64,000 nucleotides of DNA from positions 62,001 through 126,000 of the forward strand of contig NZ_JALIRP010000006.1 of assembly GCF_022898935.1 (NCBI RefSeq), in the 5' to 3' direction. A program made the translations under genes and the position numbers. Within the stretch, counting starts at the first letter, position 1. The number at the start of each line of letters is the position of its first letter. The stretch is from Paenibacillus mangrovi. Its GTDB lineage: Bacteria > Bacillota > Bacilli > Paenibacillales > Paenibacillaceae. This document shows, piece by piece, positions 53,336-62,093 of the stretch. The notes under the pieces are model-generated. The model was not told where the DNA came from. It made no database searches and saw nothing but the letters and a program-made list of their open reading frames with translations.

Positions 53336-54406
53336 ATGAACTCATTTTTAGAACAATATGTTGAACGAATTACAGGCCTTGACATTGAAGCCTCCCGTGC
53401 AGAAGCTGCACATATCGGTAATCTGACGGTTCCTCCTGGCGCTCTTGGGAAGCTGGAGTCGCTCGCTATACAGCTAGCCGGTATTACCGGACAGATCAAG
53501 CCTTCTTTTGACAAAAGGGAAGTTATCGTTATGGCTGCAGACCACGGCGTATGCGAGGAAGGCGTCAGCGCATTTCCGCAGGAAGTCACTTCGCAGATGA
53601 TCTTCAACTTCCTGTCCGGCGGCGCGGCGGTTAACGTGCTGTCAAGACAGGCCGGGGCCGAAGTGGTCTGCGTGGATATCGGTGTCAATAACGATATTTC
53701 GCATCCGAATCTGGTCTCGCGCAAGGTCCGTTTCGGCACGGCCAATATGGCCAAGGGACCAGCTATGACACGCGAAGAAGCGGAACAATCCATTGAAACG
53801 GGTATCCGGATCGTGGAGGAAGCGGTGCAGCGTGGCGTGAGTGTTTTTGTAACTGGGGAAATGGGTATCGGTAATACAACCGCAAGCGCGGCTGTGATGT
53901 GCGCATTGACCAACACGAAGCCCCATGAAGCAGCAGGAAGAGGTACGGGTCTCGATGATGAGCGCCTGAAGCATAAAATTGCCGTCATTGAAAAGGTTCT
54001 AAACGTGAATGTGCCGGATGCGGCAGACCCGATCGACGTGCTTGCTAAAGTCGGTGGGCTTGAAATCGGCGGCCTGACAGGCGTTATCCTGGGTGCGGCT
54101 GCGAACCGCTGCCCTGTCGTTATTGACGGGTTTATTTCGAGTGCGGCGGCGCTACTGGCGCGGGCGATTTGTCCGGAATCGGCGGAGTTTATGGTCGCAT
54201 CCCATGCTTCTCATGAGCAGGGACACCGGCTGCTGCTGCAAGCGCTGGATCTACGCCCGGGATTGGACCTGGATATGCGCATCGGTGAAGGCACAGGCGG
54301 GGTACTCCAATTGATGCTGATTGATTCTGCATGCCGGATTGTCAGCGAGATGGCAACTTTTGAGAGCGCGGGTATATCAGGCAGCGAAGGACCCGAGCAA
54401 TCATGA
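53336..54406 (+). CDS. cobT: Nicotinate-nucleotide--dimethylbenzimidazole phosphoribosyltransferase CobT
   Basis: A 356-residue enzyme making alpha-ribazole phosphate from nicotinate mononucleotide and the lower-ligand base. Recognised blocks are PPGALGKLESLA (about 31-42), ADHGVCEEGVSAFPQEVT (about 68-85), FVTGEMGIGNTTASAA (about 176-191), GRGTGLDD (about 204-211) and the catalytic-glutamate region RIGEGTGG (about 315-322). TTAGGAGGAAAC lies before the ATG. Overlaps cobU by four bases. Confidence 0.94.
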   Translation: MNSFLEQYVERITGLDIEASRAEAAHIGNLTVPPGALGKLESLAIQLAGITGQIKPSFDKREVIVMAADHGVCEEGVSAFPQEVTSQMIFNFLSGGAAVNVLSRQAGAEVVCVDIGVNNDISHPNLVSRKVRFGTANMAKGPAMTREEAEQSIETGIRIVEEAVQRGVSVFVTGEMGIGNTTASAAVMCALTNTKPHEAAGRGTGLDDERLKHKIAVIEKVLNVNVPDAADPIDVLAKVGGLEIGGLTGVILGAAANRCPVVIDGFISSAAALLARAICPESAEFMVASHASHEQGHRLLLQALDLRPGLDLDMRIGEGTGGVLQLMLIDSACRIVSEMATFESAGISGSEGPEQS

Positions 54407-54960
54407 GTATTCTGGTGACAGGAGGAGCAAGAAGCGGAAAGAGCTCCTTTGCGGAGCGCTGGATGATGGCGAATACGGACCACGCGGTTTACGTGGCCAC
54501 AGCCCAAGCCTTTGATCAGGAGATGAAGGATCGGATTGCACTGCATCAACAGCAGCGGAATCAAGCGGAATTTTCCTGGCGAACCGTGGAGGAACCGCTG
54601 CGTCTGCCGGAGCTGCTGCAGTCCTGGCAATCGGAAACGAAAGCGCCAGCGGTCCTGGTGGATTGTCTGACGTTGTGGCTGTCCAATGTCATTTTGGCGG
54701 TAGAAGGACAGAAAGATATGGAGCTTCGTATTCGTGAAGCCATTGATAAGCTGGTGGCAAGCATCAAGGCTTATCCTGGCACGCTTGTCCTCGTGACTAA
54801 TGAAGTCGGAGACGGGATTGTACCGGAGTATGCTCTCGGCAGGATTTTCCGAGATTACGCAGGCATCCTGAATCAGTCTGTAGCGCGTGTATGCAGCCAG
54901 GTATTTCTTGTGACTGTCGGCATACCGATTGAGCTGAAGAGCAGGGAGTATCGGTTATGA
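54403..54960 (+). CDS. cobU: Bifunctional adenosylcobinamide kinase/guanylyltransferase CobU
   Basis: A 185-residue CobU/CobP protein that phosphorylates adenosylcobinamide and converts it to the GDP form. Walker A is GGARSGKS (residues 6-13), and the family's VLVDCLTLWLSN (about 85-96) and VTNEVGDGIVPEYALGRIFRD (about 129-149, in two parts around a turn) are clear. ATGA overlaps link it to cobT and cobS. Confidence 0.93.
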   Translation: MSILVTGGARSGKSSFAERWMMANTDHAVYVATAQAFDQEMKDRIALHQQQRNQAEFSWRTVEEPLRLPELLQSWQSETKAPAVLVDCLTLWLSNVILAVEGQKDMELRIREAIDKLVASIKAYPGTLVLVTNEVGDGIVPEYALGRIFRDYAGILNQSVARVCSQVFLVTVGIPIELKSREYRL

Positions 54961-55763
54961 ATCAAGGAATGCAGGCGGTTGCCGCCGCTTTTCAATTTTT
55001 ATCCCGGTTTCCGGTGAAAGCACAGCTTGATTATACGCCAGAGCTGTTCCGGAAGAGCACACGCTATTATCCGCTGGTGGGTGCAGCTATTGGCGCGGTT
55101 GTCTGGTGCGGTGCGGTTGCTGCTTCCTATCTGTTGCCGCCGCTGCCTGCAGCGGTGCTCATTCTTGCGCTATGGGTCGCTTTAACCGGCGGGCTTCATC
55201 TGGACGGATGGATGGATACCGCTGATGGTCTGCTGAGCTACAGATCACGGGAACGGATGCTGGAGATTATGAAAGACAGCCGTGTCGGCGCGATGGGGGT
55301 GCTGGCTTGCGTCTTGATCCTGCTGCTTAAGACATCGCTGATCTATTCTCTGCTCACCGGCGGCTGGCCGCCATTGGTGTTACTGCTGCCACCGGTCTGG
55401 AGCCGCTGGTTTATGGTCCATGCGATGGCATCCTGGCCTATGGCGAGGGGCAAAGAAGGCCTGGCGGGAAAGAATTTTAACGACATGGAGAAACGTCACA
55501 GTCTGGCGGCGGTGCCTGGCGCGGTTATTCTAACCGGAGTGGCTGCTGCAATGTTTCCGCTGCTTGGCATCGGGGACTTCACGCTGCTGCAGGCCGGTCT
55601 GGCATGGCTGCTGCTGCCGATTGCGGCATGGGCGGTTGGAACCTGGGCGGCGCAGCGGATGACCCGGAAGCTCGGCGGCCTGACCGGCGATACCTATGGT
55701 GCATTGAATGAGGGGCTTGAAACCGTAATGCTGCTTGTTCTTGTGATCATTCAGTACCGCTAG
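54957..55763 (+). CDS. cobS: Adenosylcobinamide-GDP ribazoletransferase CobS
   Basis: A 268-residue membrane enzyme that joins AdoCbi-GDP with alpha-ribazole (phosphate), the last main step. The defining metal-binding block GGLHLDGWMDTADGLLS starts near residue 78, followed by MKDSRVGAMGV (about 104-114). Several helices lie at about 35-60, 60-80, 115-140, 183-203 and 215-235. It starts in the cobU stop. A hairpin terminator follows. Confidence 0.94.
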   Translation: MNQGMQAVAAAFQFLSRFPVKAQLDYTPELFRKSTRYYPLVGAAIGAVVWCGAVAASYLLPPLPAAVLILALWVALTGGLHLDGWMDTADGLLSYRSRERMLEIMKDSRVGAMGVLACVLILLLKTSLIYSLLTGGWPPLVLLLPPVWSRWFMVHAMASWPMARGKEGLAGKNFNDMEKRHSLAAVPGAVILTGVAAAMFPLLGIGDFTLLQAGLAWLLLPIAAWAVGTWAAQRMTRKLGGLTGDTYGALNEGLETVMLLVLVIIQYR

Positions 55764-55779
55764 AAAATGATTCGTAGAT

Positions 55780-55820
55780 AGATCTTCAGTCGTGATGGAA
55801 ACACTGAAGATCTTTTATTT
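55780..55820 (+). terminator. Terminator between cobS and cbiP
   Basis: AGATCTTCAGT (55780-55790) and ACTGAAGATCT (55803-55813) are exact complements around 12 bases, followed by TTTATTTT. It would reduce or stop readthrough into cbiP, only 19 bp beyond. Confidence 0.8.
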
Positions 55821-55838
55821 TGAGGAGGGACAGCCATC

Positions 55839-57428
55839 ATGAACAAGACAGGACAGGGGAACGCCGGAAGCACGGCTGTATTGATGCTTCAGGGAACGGC
55901 CTCGGATGTAGGCAAGAGCGTCATTACAGCCGCGTTTTGCCGGATCTTCATGCAGGACGGCTTCCGGACAGCTCCCTTCAAATCGCAAAATATGGCGCTG
56001 AATTCCTATGTGACGGCGGACGGCAAAGAGATCGGGCGGGCTCAGGGCATGCAGGCGGAAGCCTGCGGCATTGAAGCGACAACGGATATGAATCCCATCC
56101 TGCTCAAGCCTACACATGATATGCATTCCCAGATTGTCGTCCACGGACGTCCTCTATCGAATATGAGTGCGGCGGATTACCGCAGCAATTATCTCCCAAG
56201 AGCCAAGGATACAGTGATGGAAGCGCTCGGTCGGCTGCGCTCCGAATATGACATTGTCGTGATGGAGGGCGCGGGAAGCCCTGCCGAGATCAACCTGAAG
56301 GATCGGGATATCGTAAATATGAATTTGGCCGGCTGGGCGGATGCGCCGGTGTTGCTCGTTGCGGATATCGACCGCGGCGGCGTTTTTGCGTTTCTGGTCG
56401 GTACCCTGGAGCTGCTGGAACCGCATGAACGTGAGCGTGTGAAGGGCTTTATCATCAATAAATTCCGGGGCGACCTATCACTGCTGCAGCCGGGTCTGGA
56501 TTGGCTTGAGGAGCGGACAGGTATTCCTGTTCTCGGCGTATTGCCTTATATTCACGATCTTCGCTTGGAGGCGGAAGACTCCGTTGTTTTGGAGAAAAGG
56601 ATAGGGGCAGGACATCCGGCAGAATCAGCTGAAATCGATATCGCCGTGATCCGCAGTCCGTTCATCTCCAACTTCACTGACGTCGATCCGCTGATAGAGG
56701 AGCCCGGCGTTTCGGTTCGTTTTGTTAGCAGAGCTTCCGAGCTGGGAAATCCTGATGTGATCATCCTGCCGGGAACGAAAAATACAATCGGAGATCTGGA
56801 ACATATCAGAGACCAGGGCTTCGAGGCAGCAATCGCCCGGGCCATGAAGTGGGGCAGAATCCAGCTGATCGGCATTTGCGGCGGTTACCAGATGCTCGGT
56901 AGTATGCTCAGTGACCCGCAGGGGGTGGAGAGTCAGCAGGCGAAGGAAGTGAAGGGGCTGGGGTATCTGCCGCTTGCCACGATTTTCGCTGAGGAGAAAA
57001 GAACCGTCCGCGTCAGCGGAACGCTGTCTCCAGAATGTCCAGTGCAGCTTGCTAGCTCGGGTCAATCCGCCTCTGTTACGATCGAGGGCTATGAAATACA
57101 TATGGGAAGCACGGAAGTGCTTGCCGGTTCGGATGGAGATGTTATGCCTCTGTTTCAAATTCAGGATAATGGAGGAGAGCTGAAAGCTGAGGGCTGCGGC
57201 TCGGTAAACAGCCGGGTGTGGGGAACCTACCTGCATGGGATTTTTCATAACGATGAGTTCCGCCGGAGCTGGCTTAATGGGATTCGGGAAGCAAAAGGAA
57301 TGCCGCAGGTTGACAGCACTTTCTCCGTTAAAGAGTTCAAAGAGAAGGAATTCGATCGCGTAGCGGCATCCGTGCGGCAGAACCTGCGAATGGACGAGAT
57401 TTATAAGATCATCGGCATTACTGTTTAA
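55839..57428 (+). CDS. cbiP: Cobyric acid synthase CbiP/CobQ
   Basis: A 529-residue glutamine-dependent amidotransferase that forms four side-chain amides on adenosylcobyrinic acid a,c-diamide. The N-terminal ATP-binding domain has QGTASDVGKS (about residues 14-23), PFKSQNMALNS (about 46-56) and RGGVFA (about 178-183). The GATase1 domain has the nucleophile cysteine in IGICGGYQMLG (about 346-356) and the histidine in TYLHGIFHN (about 464-472). GAGGAGGGAC precedes the ATG. Its substrate is not made by any gene in this window, so the ring-pathway genes must lie elsewhere or the substrate is salvaged. Confidence 0.94.
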   Translation: MNKTGQGNAGSTAVLMLQGTASDVGKSVITAAFCRIFMQDGFRTAPFKSQNMALNSYVTADGKEIGRAQGMQAEACGIEATTDMNPILLKPTHDMHSQIVVHGRPLSNMSAADYRSNYLPRAKDTVMEALGRLRSEYDIVVMEGAGSPAEINLKDRDIVNMNLAGWADAPVLLVADIDRGGVFAFLVGTLELLEPHERERVKGFIINKFRGDLSLLQPGLDWLEERTGIPVLGVLPYIHDLRLEAEDSVVLEKRIGAGHPAESAEIDIAVIRSPFISNFTDVDPLIEEPGVSVRFVSRASELGNPDVIILPGTKNTIGDLEHIRDQGFEAAIARAMKWGRIQLIGICGGYQMLGSMLSDPQGVESQQAKEVKGLGYLPLATIFAEEKRTVRVSGTLSPECPVQLASSGQSASVTIEGYEIHMGSTEVLAGSDGDVMPLFQIQDNGGELKAEGCGSVNSRVWGTYLHGIFHNDEFRRSWLNGIREAKGMPQVDSTFSVKEFKEKEFDRVAASVRQNLRMDEIYKIIGITV

Positions 57429-57485
57429 CCAGGATGTTGATGATGTTTCACAAGTTATAAATATAAAAAAATAGGTAAAAATTGA

Positions 57486-57529
57486 GAAGAAGTCATCCAA
57501 AAGAGGTTTAATGGATGGCTTCTTTTTTC
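57486..57529 (+). terminator. Terminator after cbiP
   Basis: AGAAGTCATCCA pairs with TGGATGGCTTCT (one G-U pair) and is followed by six T. Confidence 0.85.
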
Positions 57530-57590
57530 AATTGTAGGAATGCATTTTATCTAAAAAAATCCCAAAAAAATATTTTTTAAAATTAATCCT

Positions 57591-57618
57591 ATCCAAATAC
57601 TATGGATTATGCTAATAT
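57591..57618 (+). promoter_or_regulatory. Possible operator and -10 box upstream of tcyP
   Basis: ATCCAAATACTATGGAT (57591-57607) has ATCC/GGAT ends and sits next to TAATAT (57613-57618), a good -10 box; no clear -35 is seen. It shares CCAA(A/G)TA with the cysT upstream region. Confidence 0.3.
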
Positions 57619-57718
57619 GAAAAAAACAATTTCGGAGCCGGTATGTGAAGCTTGACTTTTTGTATGATTAAACTCACGTCCGGCAACATAAATAAGGATA
57701 AAGGGGTGCAAAAAGTAG

Positions 57719-59113
57719 ATGAACACACTATGGGTTATTGTCAATGTGATCGTCATGCTGGCTCTCATCGGCCTGCTGGTCTGGATGCAGAAAAAGCATA
57801 TCTCATTCACGAAACGCGTATTTACCGGACTTGGGCTGGGCATCGTGTTCGGTGTTGCCTTGCAGTTGATTTTCGGGATTGATTCGAGCGTCATCACCAA
57901 GTCAACGGATTGGTTCAACCTGGTGGGCTACGGTTATGTTGGCCTGCTGCAAATGGTCGTTATTCCACTGATTATGGTTTCGATTATCTCTGCGATCATG
58001 AATTTGAAGGGCAGACAGAATCTCGGCAAAATGAGCGGATCCATTATCGGTGTGCTGATGATCACCGTAGCGATCGCAGCTGCTGTCGGTATCGCGTCCA
58101 GCTTGAGCTTTAATCTGAAAGCCATCGATATTCAAGCGGGTGACCGTGAAAATGCGCAAGGACAAAAGCTGGAGCAGAAGCTCGGAGATGTACAAGATAA
58201 GACGATTCCGCAGCAGATTCTTGAATTTATACCAACCAATCCTTTTGCTGATATGACGGGCGCACGCCGCTCCTCTACACTAGCGGTTGTTATTTTCTCC
58301 GCATTCATCGGGGTAGCAGCACTTGGTATTGATCGCAAAAAGCCGGAGGAGGCCGCAACCTTCCGGAAAATGGTCGGAGCCGTCTACGCCGTCGTGCTGA
58401 GGATTGTCACAATCGTACTGAGGCTGACACCATATGGTATCCTGGCATTGATAACAAAAACGGTGGCGACGACCAATGTCCATGAAATTCTGAAGCTGAT
58501 CAATTTTGTGGTTGCATCCTACGTGGCATTGATCGTCATGTTTATCATTCACCTGATCATCATTACACTGTTTGGATTCAATCCGATCCAGTATGTGAAA
58601 AAGGTTCTGCCGACACTCACTTTCGCCTTCACATCCCGTTCGAGCGCAGCGACGATTCCGCTCAATATTGAGACGCAAACGAAGAAGCTGGGAGTTTCCG
58701 AAGGGATTGCCAATCTGTCCGCAACCTTTGGCGCAACGATTGGCCAGAACGGCTGCGCGGGTATTTATCCGGCCATGCTCGCCTGCATGATCGCACCAAC
58801 GGTTGGCATCGATCCGACGAGCTGGAGCTTTATTCTGAAGCTGATCCTGGTCGTAGTTATCAGTTCCTTCGGTGTTGCTGGTGTTGGCGGCGGTGCGACC
58901 TTTGCTTCCCTGATCGTGCTGTCCACGATGAACCTTCCGGTTGCTCTTGCCGGTCTCCTGATCTCGGTTGAACCGCTGATCGATATGGGCCGTACGGCGC
59001 TGAACGTCAACGACTCGATCGTGGCAGGTCTTGTATCCAGTAAGGTGTTAAAAGAAAACGATCATGACGTCTTTAAAAACGAAGTGGATCTGGATAACGC
59101 TATTCAAGTGTAA
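57719..59113 (+). CDS. tcyP: L-cystine transporter (sodium/dicarboxylate symporter family, TcyP-like)
   Basis: A 464-residue DAACS-family symporter with about eight helices and the family's serine-rich hairpin (SRSSAATIPLN, about residues 302-312) and the AGVGGGATFAS segment (about 389-399). The overall sequence start (helix, KKHISFTKRVF, then GLGLGIVFGVALQ) matches Bacillus TcyP, which imports cystine. GGGGTG lies 10 bases before the ATG. The gene stands alone between terminators. Confidence 0.87.
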   Translation: MNTLWVIVNVIVMLALIGLLVWMQKKHISFTKRVFTGLGLGIVFGVALQLIFGIDSSVITKSTDWFNLVGYGYVGLLQMVVIPLIMVSIISAIMNLKGRQNLGKMSGSIIGVLMITVAIAAAVGIASSLSFNLKAIDIQAGDRENAQGQKLEQKLGDVQDKTIPQQILEFIPTNPFADMTGARRSSTLAVVIFSAFIGVAALGIDRKKPEEAATFRKMVGAVYAVVLRIVTIVLRLTPYGILALITKTVATTNVHEILKLINFVVASYVALIVMFIIHLIIITLFGFNPIQYVKKVLPTLTFAFTSRSSAATIPLNIETQTKKLGVSEGIANLSATFGATIGQNGCAGIYPAMLACMIAPTVGIDPTSWSFILKLILVVVISSFGVAGVGGGATFASLIVLSTMNLPVALAGLLISVEPLIDMGRTALNVNDSIVAGLVSSKVLKENDHDVFKNEVDLDNAIQV

Positions 59114-59160
59114 GGTGGTAAATAACCAGACAGGAAGCTGTCTTTTATAGCAAGATAAGC

Positions 59161-59192
59161 AGAGCCCCGGCATGATGCTGGGGTTCTTTTTC
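59161..59192 (+). terminator. Terminator after tcyP
   Basis: AGAGCCCCGGCAT pairs with ATGCTGGGGTTCT with G-U pairs, followed by TTTT. Confidence 0.8.
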
Positions 59193-59306
59193 TGCATGTC
59201 TGCATGCTAGTAAAATATGGTGTTTATCAAAAAATCGTAGCCAAGGGGAGTAGATTATGTTACATTAGAACATGTTTTTTGGCCAGGCAGGCCCTGGCCC
59301 GAAAAC

Positions 59307-59346
59307 CGCGGTTCGTAACCATCCCGCGTAATCAAAACTAGGAGGA
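59307..59346 (+). promoter_or_regulatory. PreQ1-I riboswitch (translational type)
   Basis: The P1 stem CGCGG (59307-59311) pairs with CCGCG (59324-59328) around the loop TTCGTAACCATC, and the A-rich tail AATCAAAACTAGGAGG follows. This is the layout of the preQ1 class I aptamer, where the tail folds back as a pseudoknot. The tail ends in the ribosome binding site (AGGAGG, 59340-59345) of the next gene, so ligand binding should hide it and lower translation. Confidence 0.83.
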
Positions 59347-59352
59347 AGCACC

Positions 59353-60048
59353 ATGTTCAATCTACTATGGGGTATTTTTTACGTACTCGTCAATTTCTCG
59401 CTTTACTTATTGTGTTACCGTCTGTTCGGCAAAAAAGGCTTATATGCCTGGATCGGTGTTGCGACCGTTGTGGCTAACATTCAGGTGACCAAAACCATCG
59501 ATGTTTTCGGCATCGCCATGACGCTTGGTAATACGATGTACGTCAGCTTGTATATGACAAGCGACCTGCTGAATGAGAAATACGGCAGGAAGGAAGCGCA
59601 AAAGGCAGTCTGGTTCGGATTTTTCACTTTGATCATGACCACCGTGCTAATGCAGATGGCTTTGCGCTTCGCGCCGCTAGGCGGAAGTGAAGACGAAATC
59701 CAGCAAGCATTGGAGAAAATCTTCGGCTTGATGCCGCGGCTTGCGCTGGGAAGTTTGACCGCATACTTTGTAAGCCAGTTCCTTGATGTGAAGCTGTATA
59801 CCTGGATCCGCAAGTTTTACGGCAAACGCAATCAGTTCTGGATTCGCAATAACGGCAGCTCCATGATCAGTTCACTTGTAGATACGCTGGTCTTTTGCGT
59901 CATTGCTTTTGCGGGAAGAGAAGGCTTTACCTGGTCGGTCTGGCTGGAAGTGTTCCTGACGACGTATATTATCAAATTCGTATTGACCGCCGTAGGCACA
60001 CCGTTCCTGTATATTGCGCGCGACTTCAAATTCGCAGATGAGGAATAG
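59353..60048 (+). CDS. Queuosine precursor transporter (VUT/YhhQ family)
   Basis: A 231-residue polytopic membrane protein with about six helices. Family blocks are VVANIQVTKTIDVFG (about 36-50), TLGNTMYVSLYMTSDLLNEKYG (about 53-74, broken by the loop) and FVSQFLDVKLYTWIRK (about 138-153). VUT proteins import queuine, preQ0 or preQ1. The riboswitch on its own ribosome site gives independent support for the ligand. ATG at seven bases from AGGAGG. Confidence 0.9.
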   Translation: MFNLLWGIFYVLVNFSLYLLCYRLFGKKGLYAWIGVATVVANIQVTKTIDVFGIAMTLGNTMYVSLYMTSDLLNEKYGRKEAQKAVWFGFFTLIMTTVLMQMALRFAPLGGSEDEIQQALEKIFGLMPRLALGSLTAYFVSQFLDVKLYTWIRKFYGKRNQFWIRNNGSSMISSLVDTLVFCVIAFAGREGFTWSVWLEVFLTTYIIKFVLTAVGTPFLYIARDFKFADEE

Positions 60049-60085
60049 AGTCTGAATCGATTGTAATCGTAGGATTACGATGAGA

Positions 60086-60134
60086 AAAACAAACCGGATG
60101 CAGCATCCCAAGAGGATGAAGCATCCGGTTTTTC
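60086..60134. terminator. Bidirectional terminator
   Basis: AAACCGGATGC and GCATCCGGTTT are exact complements, with an inner CATCC/GGATG stem; A tract before, T tract after. It serves the VUT gene and the convergent M24 peptidase gene. Confidence 0.9.
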
Positions 60135-60154
60135 TATGCTGTATAAGATAAAAA

Positions 60155-61246
60155 TCAGCCTTCGAGCGTAATCAGTTCTTTAGGATAGGTGGTCAGAACG
60201 CTAACACCGTTTTCCGTTACGAAAATATCGTCCTCGATCCGTACCCCGCCAAGGCCTGCCACGTAAATGCCTGGCTCGACGGTGAACACCATGCCCGGCT
60301 GCACCAGATCGGTGTTGTTGCCGTGAACGGAAGGATATTCATGCACGTCCATACCCAGGCCATGACCCAGACGATGCATGAAATAAGGGCCGTAGCCTGC
60401 TTTTTCGATCGCATCCCGCGCCGCTTTGTCTACCGATGCTAAGCTGACGCCCGGCTTGATGGCCTGAATGCCTTGGAGATTGGCTTCCAGCACTGCGTTG
60501 TAGATGGTCTTCAGCTCAGGAGCTATCTCTCCAACCGCAAAAGTACGGGTAATATCGGATGCATATCCGTCCGCATATACCCCCATATCGAACATCAGGA
60601 GGTCTCCATGCTGGATTTTGCGGTCACCCGGCGTTCCGTGAGGCAATGCGGTTTTCGGTCCGGACAGCACCATCGTATCGAAAGATGGACCCTGTGCACC
60701 GAGTTTCTTCATTAAATACTCGAGCTCAGCGACGATTTCAATCTCAGTTACGCCTGTTTTGACCTTTTTTAGTCCTTGACGCAGCACTTCCTCGATGAGC
60801 TCCATCGCATTCTTCATGCGCTTGATCTCTTCCGGGGATTTGTTGACACGCATGCTGCGAAGGAGCGGACCGATATCGGAGTACTGCTTCGCCGAAACGG
60901 ATGCCGACAGCTCTTCGTAACGCGCTACGGTCAGCTGCTCCTTCTCAATGCCGAGGGTTCCGATGCTGCCCTTAAACTGCTGCTGCAGCAGTTGGTATGG
61001 ATTGTCGGTATCGCTGTGCGTTATGATTTTTTTTACGCTGGAAGCTGCACTTGCTGCCTCGGCGTCCAAAGCGGGCACGATCAGCAGCGGCTCCTCTCCA
61101 CGGACCAACAGGAGGCCGAGAAAACGTTCATGCGGATCGCTTGCAAACCCGGTCAGATAATACACATGCTTGGGATCCGTGATCAGCAGGCTGTCCAGTC
61201 CCTTTTCATTCATGGATTGTTCCAATTGTTCAATACGGCTGCTCAT
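60155..61246 (-). CDS. M24 family Xaa-Pro aminopeptidase
   Basis: A 363-residue metallopeptidase (creatinase/prolidase fold). The N-terminal domain covers about residues 1-130. The catalytic domain shows all five metal-ligand regions: FDMGVYADGYASDITRTF (two Asp, about 217-234), HRLGHGLGMDVHE (His, about 290-302), TVEPGIYV (Glu, about 321-328) and VRIEDDIFV (Glu, about 334-342). The start at 61246 follows GGAAGG at slightly long distance; the frame is open far upstream, but that part is low in sense. It probably releases N-terminal residues before proline. Confidence 0.9.
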   Translation of the reverse strand: MSSRIEQLEQSMNEKGLDSLLITDPKHVYYLTGFASDPHERFLGLLLVRGEEPLLIVPALDAEAASAASSVKKIITHSDTDNPYQLLQQQFKGSIGTLGIEKEQLTVARYEELSASVSAKQYSDIGPLLRSMRVNKSPEEIKRMKNAMELIEEVLRQGLKKVKTGVTEIEIVAELEYLMKKLGAQGPSFDTMVLSGPKTALPHGTPGDRKIQHGDLLMFDMGVYADGYASDITRTFAVGEIAPELKTIYNAVLEANLQGIQAIKPGVSLASVDKAARDAIEKAGYGPYFMHRLGHGLGMDVHEYPSVHGNNTDLVQPGMVFTVEPGIYVAGLGGVRIEDDIFVTENGVSVLTTYPKELITLEG

Positions 61247-61383
61247 ATTCAGGTTTTCCTTCCTTTCTAAGGCAAAGGTTTTTCGTTCTAACATAACCCC
61301 TTCATTATAACACTCTTGCTCTATGAGGCCGAAAGGTTTTCTTGCGTTTTCTTTCCTATTATAATGCTGAAGGCTTAGAAATA

Positions 61384-61424
61384 AAAAAAGCACCTGCTCC
61401 GTATGAAAGTACGGGTAAGTGCTT
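61384..61424 (-). terminator. Terminator of the DUF2231 gene
   Basis: On the minus strand AAGCACTTACCCGTA pairs imperfectly with TACGGAGCAGGTGCTT and is followed by seven T. Confidence 0.8.
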
Positions 61425-61443
61425 GAGTAACCATGTGAAATCG

Positions 61444-61875
61444 TTAATTGTGATACACGATTTGTCCGCCGTAGTGACCGGTAAAATAAATGAGTACTAG
61501 CCCGGCCAAAGAAATGATCATCAGCAGCGGTGTAATCCAGCGTAACCCTTTCGCAAAATGTTCCTTTATCCAAGGCAACCGAATCAGCACTTTTAAAGCA
61601 ATCAGGACTCCAAAGACCAAGAGGGTAAAAAAGGCGACATTTTCGTGCTTGTGAATCATGGCTCCGGTTGCACCGAATACGTTCTTGGCATATTCTACTC
61701 CGGCATCACCAGTCATATAAGCCAAGATTCCGCTGATAAATCCCAGTCCCAGAAGGGCGTTTGCTGGCCAGTCGAACATCTTCGGACGCCAAAGGGCAAG
61801 GATCTGCACGATCGCCGCAAGGAACAATAACGCGATGGGAAAATGGACTATCAAAGGATGAAGAGGCGTATTCAT
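61444..61875 (-). CDS. DUF2231 family membrane protein
   Basis: A 143-residue membrane protein with four helices (about residues 8-30, 38-58, 74-98, 112-136). The N-terminal LHPLIVHFPIALLF with its histidines is the hallmark of DUF2231, a family related to haem-binding or cytochrome-like small membrane proteins; the function is not established. The start at 61875 follows AGGAGGAAATCCT. A divergent SDR gene lies on the other side. Confidence 0.85.
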   Translation of the reverse strand: MNTPLHPLIVHFPIALLFLAAIVQILALWRPKMFDWPANALLGLGFISGILAYMTGDAGVEYAKNVFGATGAMIHKHENVAFFTLLVFGVLIALKVLIRLPWIKEHFAKGLRWITPLLMIISLAGLVLIYFTGHYGGQIVYHN

Positions 61876-62093
61876 AGGATTTCCTCCTAATATTAATAGG
61901 TTAGTCAATGTCTTCATCATAATAGGATTAGATTAAAATTCACTGAGAAAACATGTCTGTAATTAGAAATAAATGGATTGATTTCTTGACTCTGAAGTGT
62001 TTTATTACAAATAAGAACGTCTATGGACCGCATCATGATCATAAGAAAGCCTGCATAACCTATACGGAATTTGGGATGGGAGGAACAATAGCG

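Noticed and set aside
59281..59299. Terminator hairpin before the preQ1 riboswitch
   Set aside because: The stem is good but is followed by CGAAAA on the plus strand, and by an A run on the minus strand, not by T.
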